Source of the DNA: JAAELZ01 sp965237995
GTDB lineage: Bacteria > Pseudomonadota > Gammaproteobacteria > Arenicellales > Poriferihabitantaceae
Assembly: GCA_965237995.1 (NCBI GenBank)
Contig: CBDEGO010000004.1
Location: 248,001-312,000 of the forward strand
Direction of reading: 5' to 3'
DNA length: 64,000 bases
Below are positions 41,509-49,782 of this stretch, in pieces (within the stretch, counting starts at the first letter, position 1; the number at the start of each line of letters is the position of its first letter). A program made the translations under genes and the position numbers. Below the pieces are notes generated by a model that was not told where the DNA came from, did no database searches, and saw nothing but the letters and a program-made list of their open reading frames with translations.

Positions 41509-42218
41509 TTTAGCGCCTGTTCCATCTTTAACTGCGAGGAATCATCAAACTGTTTTGACATTTGCGCTAATACTGCATCACGCGCCGCGTCTAAATGCAA
41601 CAAACAAGCCGACCTTGCAGCGAGTCGGTCTCTCACTACTAACGCGTCTGTTAAGTTGCGAATTTCTCGTAGTGAGGATTCACGGCGCTGCTCATCTAGC
41701 AACAATTGACTGCGTAAAAAATAAATGCGGTCAATCACTTTTTCTAGTGCACGTTTGATTTCTGCGTTGCGACACCCTTCAAATACGACATTGTAATAGA
41801 CTTCCTTAGCGGTACGCATTCGCTCGACATTAAAATCCGCCAAACAATGTTCTAACTCTACCAAGGCTTGTTGCAATTGCACTATTTCTTGATCACTTGC
41901 CCTGTCAGTAAACAGCTCTGCCGCTGTAGTTTCTAGAGCCGCTCTTAATTCAAAGATTTCTACCACCTTTTTAACGCTTAAGGTGCTAACGGTAAAGCCA
42001 CAATAAGACTGCCGCTCTATCAGTCCATTGGCCTCTAAATTCACCAAAGCCTCTCTTAAGATTGAGCGGCTTGCCCCCGTTAATTCACATAATTCTCGTT
42101 CAATTAATTTTTGCCCAGCGCTGTAGTCCCCATCTAATATAGCGCTGCGCAAATATTCTTGGGTTCGACTACATAGGGTGCTGCTCGGTAATGTTTTAAT
42201 TGCGGTTGATGAGATCAT
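41505..42218 (-). CDS. GntR-family (FadR/FCD subfamily) transcriptional regulator
   Basis: A 237-residue regulator: winged HTH (RSAILDGDYSAGQKLIERELCELTGASRSILREALVNLEANGLIERQ) plus an all-helical FCD effector domain (VVEIFELRAALETTAAELFTDRAS ... DRIYFLRSQLLLDEQRRESSLREI). It heads the minus-strand cluster regulator-hydrolase-TPP enzyme-CMD, and the perfect palindrome at 42293-42306 lies 75 bases upstream of its start. Confidence 0.92.
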   Translation of the reverse strand: MISSTAIKTLPSSTLCSRTQEYLRSAILDGDYSAGQKLIERELCELTGASRSILREALVNLEANGLIERQSYCGFTVSTLSVKKVVEIFELRAALETTAAELFTDRASDQEIVQLQQALVELEHCLADFNVERMRTAKEVYYNVVFEGCRNAEIKRALEKVIDRIYFLRSQLLLDEQRRESSLREIRNLTDALVVRDRLAARSACLLHLDAARDAVLAQMSKQFDDSSQLKMEQALK

Positions 42219-42292
42219 TGAGATGGTACGTTATGAAATATCGACATAAAATGTTAAATTTAAACTTATCAAATATTAAACGCAGATAACAG

Positions 42293-42306
42293 CATTGTAT
42301 ACAATG
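42293..42306. promoter_or_regulatory. Perfect 14-bp GntR-type operator
   Basis: CATTGTATACAATG is fully palindromic and has the TTGTATACAA form typical of operators bound by FCD-subfamily GntR proteins. It is placed between gntR (minus) and the fusion gene (plus), so the regulator could control both. Confidence 0.72.
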
Positions 42307-42395
42307 TTTTATGTTTTTAAGCGATTTTACTTAACTAACTGATATATTTATGACTTTTGTATGACAATATGTGCTTCAAATGATACCGACGAATA

Positions 42396-45300
42396 ATGAC
42401 TAACCAGTCTTGGGAAAGTCAAATAGAAAAGCTGTACGGAATTCGCTGCAATCTGACTCAACTGGACGGCGAATATGATCTAAACTTTCTAGCCAATGGG
42501 CCAGACGAGCAAAGATTGATCGTTAAGGTCATGCACGAAGAAGCGAGCGAGGCATTTGTTGAAATGCAATGCAAGGCCTATGCCCATATTCAAGAGCACG
42601 CAAACGACACTCCGGTACCTCAAGTCATAAGCAATCTCGCTAAACAAGCATTTTGTCAGATACTGGATGAGAACGGCAACCAACGATTTCTTTGGATGTT
42701 GGAATACTTTGAAGGCCAAAGTTATGCCAGTTTTAAACCTCATACAGACACGTTAATTTCGGAGTTAGGGCACCATTTAGGAAAAATAGATCAGGCATTA
42801 CAGTCCTTTTCTCATTCACAATTACCGCGCTCATTTAAATGGAATTTACCCGAGAGCCTATGGATAAAAGATCACGTTCATTTGATTGGTCAAACGCAGC
42901 GTCGACAATTAATCGAACAAATCATCACCGAGTTTGAGGGTCTCTTACCTACCCTAAATACCTTACCTAACACAACCATTCACAATGACTTGAATGATTA
43001 CAATATTCTTGTTCATCATAGTAAAACAGGCAGAGCCTATATTTCAGGCTTAATCGACTTGGGCGACCTTGCGCAAGCGCCGCGCGCGTGTGACTTAGCT
43101 ATCTGCGCGGCTTATATAGTTCTAGATCACCCTAAGCCCGAATGCGCGCTTGAAGCATTAGTCGCGGGGTATCACCAAGCCGCTCCTTTAACGGTCGACG
43201 AACTCGATCTGGTTTTTCCTTTACTTAAAACTCGGCTTGCTGTGAGTGTGGTCAACTCAACCATGATGGCATTAGAAAACCCTAACGACCCTTATGTTGT
43301 TGTTTCGCAGGCTCCTGCTTGGCGGTTTCTAGAACGAAGCGACGAATTATCCGAATTGATAAGCATCCGCTTACGCGCCGCGTGTGACCTACCCATTGTT
43401 GATTCTGCCAAAGATGTCGCTCAATTCTTAAGCGAGCAGCGAGGCCATTTTCACCCACTAATGGGAATGCCGATAAACACTTTAGCCCTCGGACAACTCT
43501 CAGTAAAAGACAGCGCGATACCGCGCAACCCGTTTAGCTTAGATGAAAAAGAAGCGCTAGAGCTGAATAATGATGTTGGTTTAGGCCAGCAATGGATTGG
43601 CCAATATGCAGAACCCAGATTGGTTTATACCTCCAGCGCATTTCGCAGCGGCACACACAAAACCTGTAACCGTAGAACGGTTCACCTAGCGGTAGATATT
43701 TTTATTGAACAAGGGCACACGTTATATGCGCCCTTAGACGGAGTTGTCGAAACGCTTGAAAACCGTAATAGCCATCTCGACTACGGCGGTGTGTTAATCC
43801 TGCGACATCAAACGCTGCTTGGCTCTCCTTTTTTTACTTTGTACGGCCATTTAAACCCTGAAGTGGTCAACCGACTAAGCGTAGGCCAACAAATAGCAAA
43901 AGGCGATGCACTTTGTCAGCTGGGCGGACCAGCAGAAAATGGCGGGTGGCCCCCTCACGTACATTTCCAGTATGCCTTGACTACAACAGGAATGGGGCAT
44001 GACTGGCCGGGTGTGGCTGACCCAGACGAGTTAGACCTTTGGCAAGCTATCTGCCCTAACCCCGCCGCACTGCTTAATTTGCAAGATGCCGAGGTCGAAT
44101 ATCAATCACTTGATACCCTCGAATTAACGCATCAACGTAAGACGCTGTTTGGCGAAAACCTTAAGTTAAGTTATCAAAACCCATTGACCTTCTTTCGCGG
44201 CTGGCAGCATCACCTATTTGATGAGATGGGGCGCCCCTATTTAGATGCCTATAACAATGTGCCACACGTAGGCCATGCGCACCCCCGAATTCAGGAAATT
44301 GCCGCAAAACAGCTCAAGCAACTGAACACTAACACCCGCTATTTACATCCTGCACAAACCGCCTTTGCGAAAAAAATAACGAGCAAACTGCCCGATTCTT
44401 TATCAGTATGTTATTTCGTCAACTCGGGCTCCGAGGCAAACGAGTTGGCGATACGTCTGGCACGCGCCCACACGAATGGCAAAGACATGATAACGCCAAA
44501 TCATGGCTATCATGGCAACACAACGGGGGCGATAAGCCTTTCAGCTTATAAGTTCAATAAGCCCGGCGGTATCGGCCAGCCAAACTGGGTTCACTTGGTG
44601 GATGTGGCGGATGATTATCGCGGAAAATTTAAACGAGATGAAGTCGACTGCGCAGCTTCTTACGCCAAACAAATTGACAGCGCGCTCGCTGATATCAACG
44701 CCCGTGGTGGACGCTTAGCGGGGTTCATTGCAGAGACCTTTCCGAGCGTAGGTGGGCAAATTATTCCTCCTGCCGGATACTTAAGCCACGTCTATCAAAA
44801 AATACGCGCAGCCGGTGGCGTTTGCATTGCGGATGAAGTACAAACTGGGCTAGGTCGTTTAGGACAATATTACTTTGCCTTTGAACAGCAAGCCGCCGTG
44901 CCTGATATCGTCGTGCTCGGCAAACCCATCGGCAATGGCCATCCAATTGGAGTGGTCGTAACAAGCCAAGAAATCGCCGATAGTTTTGCCAATGGCATTG
45001 AGTTTTTTTCCACTTTCGGCGGTTCCACATTGTCGTGTCAAACAGGTAAAGCCGTGTTAGATATCGTCGATGACGAACAGCTTGCAGACAATGCCCAGCA
45101 GAGGGGTAAACAACTTATCGCAGGGCTTCGAGATCTGCAAAAAACACATAAAATTATTGGAGATGTACGAGGAATTGGCTTATTTATCGGCGTGGAACTA
45201 GTCACCAATCTAGAGACTAGAAGCCCTGCCCCTGCTGTTGCGGATTACGTTTTAAACCGATTACGAGCGCATCGCATATTAATTGGAACTGAGGGCCCTT

Positions 45301-45419
45301 GTGATAACGTATTGAAAATTCGGCCGCCACTTACAATTGAGGAAAACGACATTAATTACCTCATTGAAACATTGGATTTAATATTTAGCGAAAACTTTGT
45401 AAGACAATCGGTTCATTAG
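42396..45419 (+). CDS. Kinase - M23 peptidase - class III aminotransferase/phospho-lyase fusion
   Basis: A 1007-residue, three-domain protein. Residues about 1-330 are an aminoglycoside-phosphotransferase-like kinase (catalytic loop IHNDLNDYNILVH near 195, metal Asp in GLIDLGDL near 220). About 410-560 is an M23/LytM domain with intact zinc ligands (HLAVD near 430, HVHF near 520). About 580-1000 is a class III PLP enzyme (NSGSEANELAIRLARA, IADEVQTGLGRLG, PLP Lys in VVLGKPIGNGHPIG near 842). The two end domains resemble hydroxylysine kinase and the phosphohydroxylysine/phosphoethanolamine phospho-lyases, so they may phosphorylate and then eliminate an amino alcohol. The role of the middle domain is unclear. 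Confidence 0.85.
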   Translation: MTNQSWESQIEKLYGIRCNLTQLDGEYDLNFLANGPDEQRLIVKVMHEEASEAFVEMQCKAYAHIQEHANDTPVPQVISNLAKQAFCQILDENGNQRFLWMLEYFEGQSYASFKPHTDTLISELGHHLGKIDQALQSFSHSQLPRSFKWNLPESLWIKDHVHLIGQTQRRQLIEQIITEFEGLLPTLNTLPNTTIHNDLNDYNILVHHSKTGRAYISGLIDLGDLAQAPRACDLAICAAYIVLDHPKPECALEALVAGYHQAAPLTVDELDLVFPLLKTRLAVSVVNSTMMALENPNDPYVVVSQAPAWRFLERSDELSELISIRLRAACDLPIVDSAKDVAQFLSEQRGHFHPLMGMPINTLALGQLSVKDSAIPRNPFSLDEKEALELNNDVGLGQQWIGQYAEPRLVYTSSAFRSGTHKTCNRRTVHLAVDIFIEQGHTLYAPLDGVVETLENRNSHLDYGGVLILRHQTLLGSPFFTLYGHLNPEVVNRLSVGQQIAKGDALCQLGGPAENGGWPPHVHFQYALTTTGMGHDWPGVADPDELDLWQAICPNPAALLNLQDAEVEYQSLDTLELTHQRKTLFGENLKLSYQNPLTFFRGWQHHLFDEMGRPYLDAYNNVPHVGHAHPRIQEIAAKQLKQLNTNTRYLHPAQTAFAKKITSKLPDSLSVCYFVNSGSEANELAIRLARAHTNGKDMITPNHGYHGNTTGAISLSAYKFNKPGGIGQPNWVHLVDVADDYRGKFKRDEVDCAASYAKQIDSALADINARGGRLAGFIAETFPSVGGQIIPPAGYLSHVYQKIRAAGGVCIADEVQTGLGRLGQYYFAFEQQAAVPDIVVLGKPIGNGHPIGVVVTSQEIADSFANGIEFFSTFGGSTLSCQTGKAVLDIVDDEQLADNAQQRGKQLIAGLRDLQKTHKIIGDVRGIGLFIGVELVTNLETRSPAPAVADYVLNRLRAHRILIGTEGPCDNVLKIRPPLTIEENDINYLIETLDLIFSENFVRQSVH

Positions 45420-45450
45420 CCGCTTAGATTGGCGATTTTCACCTTGATTC

Positions 45451-45470
45451 TGTCGCTCCTAGTATTATTG
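45451..45470 (+). promoter_or_regulatory. Candidate promoter motif of the MetF-like gene
   Basis: TGTCGCTCCTAGTATTATTG contains GTCGCT followed within two bases by the -10-like TAGTAT, ending 86 bases before the ATG. GTCGCTAGTATTA recurs at 46610-46622 before the corrinoid protein gene. Confidence 0.4.
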
Positions 45471-45550
45471 CCTGCGATACTTTTCAATACTATCCATCGC
45501 GTTGAATCTCATGATTCTTTTGACCCAAACCTTAGTTAGGCTTTTCAGTT

Positions 45551-46384
45551 ATGTCGCAAAAAATTGACGCTTCTATAGAAATCTCTCCAAAGCAAGCTGT
45601 AGAGAGCAACGATCTTCCAGGACTGTTTCCCGCCAACACACGCGTATACATTACTGATGTAGGTACAGACAGCGCTGAAACGATTACTGAAGGCGCTAAG
45701 CGAGTGGCTGAATTAGGTTATCGCGCTGTACCACACTTCGCGTCGCGTCGATTGGGCAGCAAATCTGCGCTCCGTCATCGTGTACAAATGCTAAGTCAAG
45801 AAGCAGGCGTAACCGATGTCCTGATTATCGGCGGCGGCTTAGAAAGGCAAGCCGGTGACTTTGGTTCTAGTATGGAAGTATTAGGAACGGGCTTTTTCGA
45901 CGAGTTCGGTATTAGTCACATGGGCGTAGCGGGTCATCCGGAAGGTTCGCCAGACTTCGACAACGATGTTGCACTACAAGCCTTACAGCTTAAAAAAGCG
46001 TTTGCCGACAGGACTGACGCGCAGATGCGTATTGTCACCCAGTTTGGTTTTGATGCTGACGGTTTCGTTGCTTGGGCAGAGTCGCTTAAGAATAACGAAG
46101 TAGACTTACCCGTCCATCTTGGTGTTGCTGGCCCGGCTAAATTAACGACCTTGATTAAGTTTGCGGCGATGTGTGGTGTAGGCAATTCTTTGCAGTTTTT
46201 GAAAAAACGCGCATCAGCCATTACCACATTAGCTAAAGGTTTTGATCCAGACTCCATCGTCGACCCAATTGAAGCTCATGCGACAGGCACCGCAGATTCA
46301 GCCATCAAAGCAATACACGTTTTTCCTTTTGGTGGAATGAAAAAATCAGCGGAATGGCTAAACAGTAGAGGCAGTTGGGCTTAG
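45551..46384 (+). CDS. Methylenetetrahydrofolate reductase (MetF)-family protein
   Basis: A 277-residue TIM-barrel protein related to MetF: TRVYITDVGTDSAETITEGAKRVAELGYRAVPHFASRRLGS corresponds to the barrel opening that leads to the FAD site, and GVAGHPEGSPDFD, IVTQFGFDADGFVAW and VHLGVAGPAKLTTLIKFAAMCGVG are typical. It is shorter than canonical MetF (about 295 residues). In the methyl-transfer module it would oxidise methyl-THF, the reverse of its biosynthetic direction. It starts the module about 130 bases after the fusion gene. Confidence 0.87.
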   Translation: MSQKIDASIEISPKQAVESNDLPGLFPANTRVYITDVGTDSAETITEGAKRVAELGYRAVPHFASRRLGSKSALRHRVQMLSQEAGVTDVLIIGGGLERQAGDFGSSMEVLGTGFFDEFGISHMGVAGHPEGSPDFDNDVALQALQLKKAFADRTDAQMRIVTQFGFDADGFVAWAESLKNNEVDLPVHLGVAGPAKLTTLIKFAAMCGVGNSLQFLKKRASAITTLAKGFDPDSIVDPIEAHATGTADSAIKAIHVFPFGGMKKSAEWLNSRGSWA

Positions 46385-46698
46385 TAGTTAACTACCAATA
46401 AATTCAATATTTTGTTGAAAAAAATCAACGCTTTATTCCGTTCTAAAACTTGACCTCAGCCATGAGAACTGAATAAATCGCCTGTCAGTTTACTTTAAGA
46501 AAATGGCTTACTCACTAAGTCATTTCTACTTAGTCGAAAGAACGCTTAATGATTGAAATTAAACAATTTTTATTATTATCAAACCAGTGTCGCGTGTCGA
46601 CAATGTGCAGTCGCTAGTATTAATGCGGCGCTAGCGGGCGCGAAATAAGCTCAGTACAAATATATCCATAACCTAATTATTGTTGGAGAGAAGCCACG
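46385..46698 (+). promoter_or_regulatory. Leader region of the corrinoid operon with GTGTCG repeats
   Basis: These 314 bases hold no gene. GTGTCG occurs at 46587-46592 and again at 46594-46599, the latter inside the palindrome TGTCGACA (46595-46602), followed by CAGTCGCTAGTATTAATGC (46608-46626). TAGTAT (46615-46620) is a plausible -10 box 79 bases before the start of the corrinoid protein gene. Tandem GTGTCG-like half sites next to the -35 position fit an AraC/GlxA-type activator. I see no cobalamin-riboswitch-like structure. Confidence 0.45.
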
Positions 46699-47394
46699 AT
46701 GTCTGAATTTGAAGATGACGAAATTGATTTAAGCGCCCTACCAGATGACGAATTGGTCGAGCAAATGCAAGACGATCTCTATGACGGTTTGCGCGAAGAG
46801 GTTATTGAAGGCACCCAGATATTACTAGACCGTGGATGGGAGGCTGATCAAGTCCTTACCGTCGCGCTTGTCGGGGGAATGACTATTGTAGGCGTTGACT
46901 TTCGCGATGGCATTTTATTCGTGCCAGAAGTACTTTCAGCAGCCAATGCAATGAAAGGGGGTATGGGAATACTGCGTCCATTACTAAGCGCATCAGATGC
47001 CTCAAACGCGGGTAAGATGGTGATCGGCACTGTTAAAGGAGACATTCATGACATCGGTAAAAACTTAGTGGTCATGATGATGGAAGGCGCGGGCTTTGAA
47101 GTGATCGACTTAGGCATCAATACGCCAGTAGAAGAGTTTTTCGAAGCATTGGATGAGCATAAGCCACAAATCCTAGGTATGTCTGCTCTGTTGACGACCA
47201 CCATGCCTTATATGAAAGTCGTCATTGACGAAATGGTGGCTAAAGGTATTCGCGACGATTACATCGTAATGGTAGGTGGCGCACCGCTAAACCAAGAGTT
47301 TGGTGATGCCATAGGCGCAGATGCCTATTGCCGTGACGCCGCAACCGCTGTTGAGTCGGCAAAAGAATTGGTAGCACAATCTCGTGCGGCCTAA
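46699..47394 (+). CDS. Corrinoid (cobalamin-binding) methyl-carrier protein
   Basis: A 231-residue MtbC/MtgC-type protein. Residues about 25-95 are the helical cap (YDGLREEVIEGTQILLDRGW, DFRDGILFVPEVLSAANAMKGGM), and from about 105 on is the Rossmann-like B12 domain with the cobalt-ligating histidine in KGDIHDIGKNLVVMMMEGAGF (D-x-H-x-x-G, His near 117), then LGMSALLTTTMPYM and MVGGAPLNQEFGDAIGAD. The N terminus is strongly acidic. GGAGAG precedes the ATG. It accepts methyl groups from an MttB-type enzyme and passes them to the methyl-THF methyltransferase. Confidence 0.93.
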   Translation: MSEFEDDEIDLSALPDDELVEQMQDDLYDGLREEVIEGTQILLDRGWEADQVLTVALVGGMTIVGVDFRDGILFVPEVLSAANAMKGGMGILRPLLSASDASNAGKMVIGTVKGDIHDIGKNLVVMMMEGAGFEVIDLGINTPVEEFFEALDEHKPQILGMSALLTTTMPYMKVVIDEMVAKGIRDDYIVMVGGAPLNQEFGDAIGADAYCRDAATAVESAKELVAQSRAA

Positions 47395-47427
47395 ACCTTA
47401 TCAACTCTAGGCTAAAGCAGTTTTGCT

Positions 47428-48084
47428 ATGCGCCCGAAAACAACCCAAAGCAACGGCGTTAGAGTCATTGCTTGCGGCGCATTAGCAACCGAACTGGTCG
47501 CACTTAAAAAGGCAAACAACTGGTCTCATCTTGATATTGCTTGCCTACCCGCCAAGCTACATCACGAACCACAACACATCACTGCAAGAGTAGAACAAGC
47601 CATTCATAAAGCCAGACAAGAAGGCTTTGAGAACATCTTGATTGGTTACGGCGATTGCGGAACGGGCGGGCAACTAGATACCTTACTGGAAAAAGAGCAG
47701 GTCAGCCGGTTACCGGGGGCGCATTGCTACGAGTTCTTTGCCACTACCCCGACTTTTACCGAAATGGCCGAGGCTGAACTCGGCACTTTTTATTTAACCG
47801 ATTTTCTAGCGCGCCATTTCGATTTCTTTGTCTGGCAGATGCTAGGCCTAGACCGAAAGCCAGAACTACGCGACTTATACTTCGAGCACTATACAAAAGT
47901 GACGTACTTGGCGCAGACGAAAGACCAAGACTTGGTGGAGCGCGCAAAACGTGCGGCCGAAAAACTAAGCCTTGAATATGATTACCATTTTACAGGCTAT
48001 GGCGACATGCAAACCAGCCTGTCTCAAAGTATCAGCTTGAACTCATTAACTCCACCCGTAGAAAAAATTGAAACTAACCACTAA
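47428..48084 (+). CDS. DUF1638 domain protein
   Basis: A 218-residue protein of the DUF1638 family, often found in corrinoid methyltransferase loci. Conserved parts are VRVIACGALATELVALKKANNW, LPAKLHHEPQHI and ILIGYGDCGTGGQLDTLLEKEQVSRLPGAHCYEFF. Conserved Cys and His residues suggest a metal or corrinoid-related role, but the biochemical function is not established to my knowledge. It begins 33 bases after the corrinoid protein gene and overlaps the next gene. Confidence 0.85.
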   Translation: MRPKTTQSNGVRVIACGALATELVALKKANNWSHLDIACLPAKLHHEPQHITARVEQAIHKARQEGFENILIGYGDCGTGGQLDTLLEKEQVSRLPGAHCYEFFATTPTFTEMAEAELGTFYLTDFLARHFDFFVWQMLGLDRKPELRDLYFEHYTKVTYLAQTKDQDLVERAKRAAEKLSLEYDYHFTGYGDMQTSLSQSISLNSLTPPVEKIETNH

Positions 48085-48364
48085 GTATTGGCGCGATATC
48101 CCTTCCATGATCTCAATAAAAGAAGGTCGCAAACGCGCGAAAGTCCTTTTGTCAGAGCGCTTCCAAGAGGCTATCGACCACGCCGCCATGCGCGGCAATG
48201 CGGTTGACACCGATGCCTACTTAGAAGATTGGAGGAGTGTCGACGCTGAAGTAGAAGCAGATAATATGGATGACATCGTCAAGGCTGCCGCCGAAACAAT
48301 AGAAAACAGCTTCGACGATGAAAGACTTAAGGCCATTATCAAAAATCAAGGCTACGAAGCATAG
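48068..48364 (+). CDS. 'Virulence factor' family small protein
   Basis: A 98-residue protein matching a small family annotated only as virulence factor: KYWRDIPSMISIKEGRKRAKVLLSERFQEAIDHAAMRGNAVDTDAYLEDWR. I take the TTG at 48068 as the start because homologues begin a few residues before the YWRDIP motif and no ATG fits; this gives a 17-base overlap with the DUF1638 stop. The family recurs next to DUF1638 and corrinoid methyltransferase genes, so its name is probably misleading. Function unknown. Confidence 0.75.
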   Translation: MKLTTKYWRDIPSMISIKEGRKRAKVLLSERFQEAIDHAAMRGNAVDTDAYLEDWRSVDAEVEADNMDDIVKAAAETIENSFDDERLKAIIKNQGYEA

Positions 48365-48439
48365 CTTCATACGTTAACTTGATAGCAACAACATTCGCTC
48401 TACATTAGAGCAACACTAACCCCAGTATAGATTGAATAA

Positions 48440-49351
48440 ATGACTACACGCACTGTATTAAGCTCACCAAACAAAGAAGTTATTATTGGCTTCGACCAAC
48501 CTTTCGTCATGATTGGTGAGCGAATCAACCCAACCGGCAGAAAACTGCTAGCCAAGGAGATGAAAGAAGGTAATTATTCGCGTGTTGAAAAAGATGCCTT
48601 GGCACAAATTGCGGCAGGCGCCCAAATGCTAGACGTTAATGCAGGTATACCGCTAGCTGACGAGCCTGCCATCCTAGCTGAAAGCATCCAGCTAGTGCAA
48701 TCAATTAGTGACGTGCCACTGTGCATAGACTCATCAATCGTTGCCGCATTAGAAGCAGGTCTTGCGGTGTATCAAGGCCGCCCATTAGTGAATTCGGTCA
48801 CTGGAGAAGAAGATCGTTTAGAGACCGTACTGCCTTTGGTGAAAAAGTATGGTGCTGCGGTCGTTGCCATTTCTAACGACGAAACCGGAATTTCATCCGA
48901 CCCTAACGTACGCTATGAAGTCGCCAAGAAAATTGTCGAACGCGCACAAGATTATGGCATTTCGCCAAACGACGTCGTGGTTGACCCGTTGGTTATGCCA
49001 GTTGGCGCCATCAATGATGCAGGTGTGCAAATCCTTGCCTTGGTAAAGCGCTTACGCGAAGAGCTAAAAGTGAACACCACTTGCGGCGCCTCTAATTTCA
49101 GCTTCGGCGTACCTAACCGTAACGGCATCAATGCGGCTTTTATCAGCATGGCCATGGGCGCCGGCATGACTTCCGCCATTGTTAACCCGTTGCATCCGGA
49201 AGTGGTGCAAAGTATCCGCGCTGCCGATGTCATGTTGGGTAAAGATCCAAATTGTGCGAGTTGGTTAAAGAATTACCGTGAGCCACAACCAGAAGGTGAA
49301 AACGGCGAAGCAGGTGGCCGTCGCGGCAATCGCCGTCGCCGTAGAGGTTAA
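48440..49351 (+). CDS. Methyltetrahydrofolate:corrinoid methyltransferase
   Basis: A 303-residue pterin-binding TIM-barrel enzyme of the MtgA/AcsE/MetH-pterin type. Family motifs are VMIGERINPTGRKLLAKEMKEG, AQMLDVNAGIPLADEP, PLCIDSS, the Asn-Ser of LVNSVTGEE and CGASNFSFGVPNRNGINAAF. It would transfer the methyl group from the corrinoid protein to THF. The C-terminal ~20 residues are an unusual Gly/Arg tail (GRRGNRRRRRG), not part of the barrel; a similar tail ends the ASKHA protein two genes downstream. Confidence 0.9.
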   Translation: MTTRTVLSSPNKEVIIGFDQPFVMIGERINPTGRKLLAKEMKEGNYSRVEKDALAQIAAGAQMLDVNAGIPLADEPAILAESIQLVQSISDVPLCIDSSIVAALEAGLAVYQGRPLVNSVTGEEDRLETVLPLVKKYGAAVVAISNDETGISSDPNVRYEVAKKIVERAQDYGISPNDVVVDPLVMPVGAINDAGVQILALVKRLREELKVNTTCGASNFSFGVPNRNGINAAFISMAMGAGMTSAIVNPLHPEVVQSIRAADVMLGKDPNCASWLKNYREPQPEGENGEAGGRRGNRRRRRG

Positions 49352-49368
49352 ACGCTAAGCCAGCACCA

Positions 49369-49782
49369 ATGAAATCGTCTGGATTAACTGATAGCACCAC
49401 AACCGCGGGTTTAACTGGTGGTTGTTTGTGCGGAGCAGTTAAATTCTCATTGGCGGGCGATGTGCGTCACGTAGTTAATTGTTTTTGCACACAATGCCAA
49501 AAGACCACTGGCAACTTTGTTGCGGCAACGCGAGCTGCCAGAACGGACTTACACATTACCAAACAAGATAGCTTAAAGTGGTACAACTCATCTCCCGGTG
49601 TAAAGCGCGGCTTTTGCGAGAACTGCGGAGGCAACCTTTTCTGGGATAACACTAAAGAAGGCCAAATTAGCGTCATGGCCGGCATGCTAGACCAACCCAC
49701 TGGCCTGAAAACCACACTAAATATTTATACCGCTGACGCCAGCGACTTTCACATCATTCCGGAGATACCCAGCGTTGAATAG
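49369..49782 (+). CDS. GFA/CENP-V-family zinc protein
   Basis: A 137-residue protein of the glutathione-dependent formaldehyde-activating (GFA) family. Cysteine motifs are GGCLCGAVKFS, CFCTQCQKTTG and GFCENCGGNLFW, the usual zinc sites. It lies 17 bases after the methyltransferase gene, and its stop overlaps the start of the ASKHA gene by 8 bases. A role in handling formaldehyde from methyl oxidation is plausible in this context but unproven; many GFA proteins have other functions. Confidence 0.85.
   Translation: MKSSGLTDSTTTAGLTGGCLCGAVKFSLAGDVRHVVNCFCTQCQKTTGNFVAATRAARTDLHITKQDSLKWYNSSPGVKRGFCENCGGNLFWDNTKEGQISVMAGMLDQPTGLKTTLNIYTADASDFHIIPEIPSVE

Noticed and set aside
46385..46698. Cobalamin riboswitch upstream of the corrinoid protein gene
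   Set aside because: No B12-box-like sequence or extended conserved pairing was seen; the region looks like an activator-type promoter.
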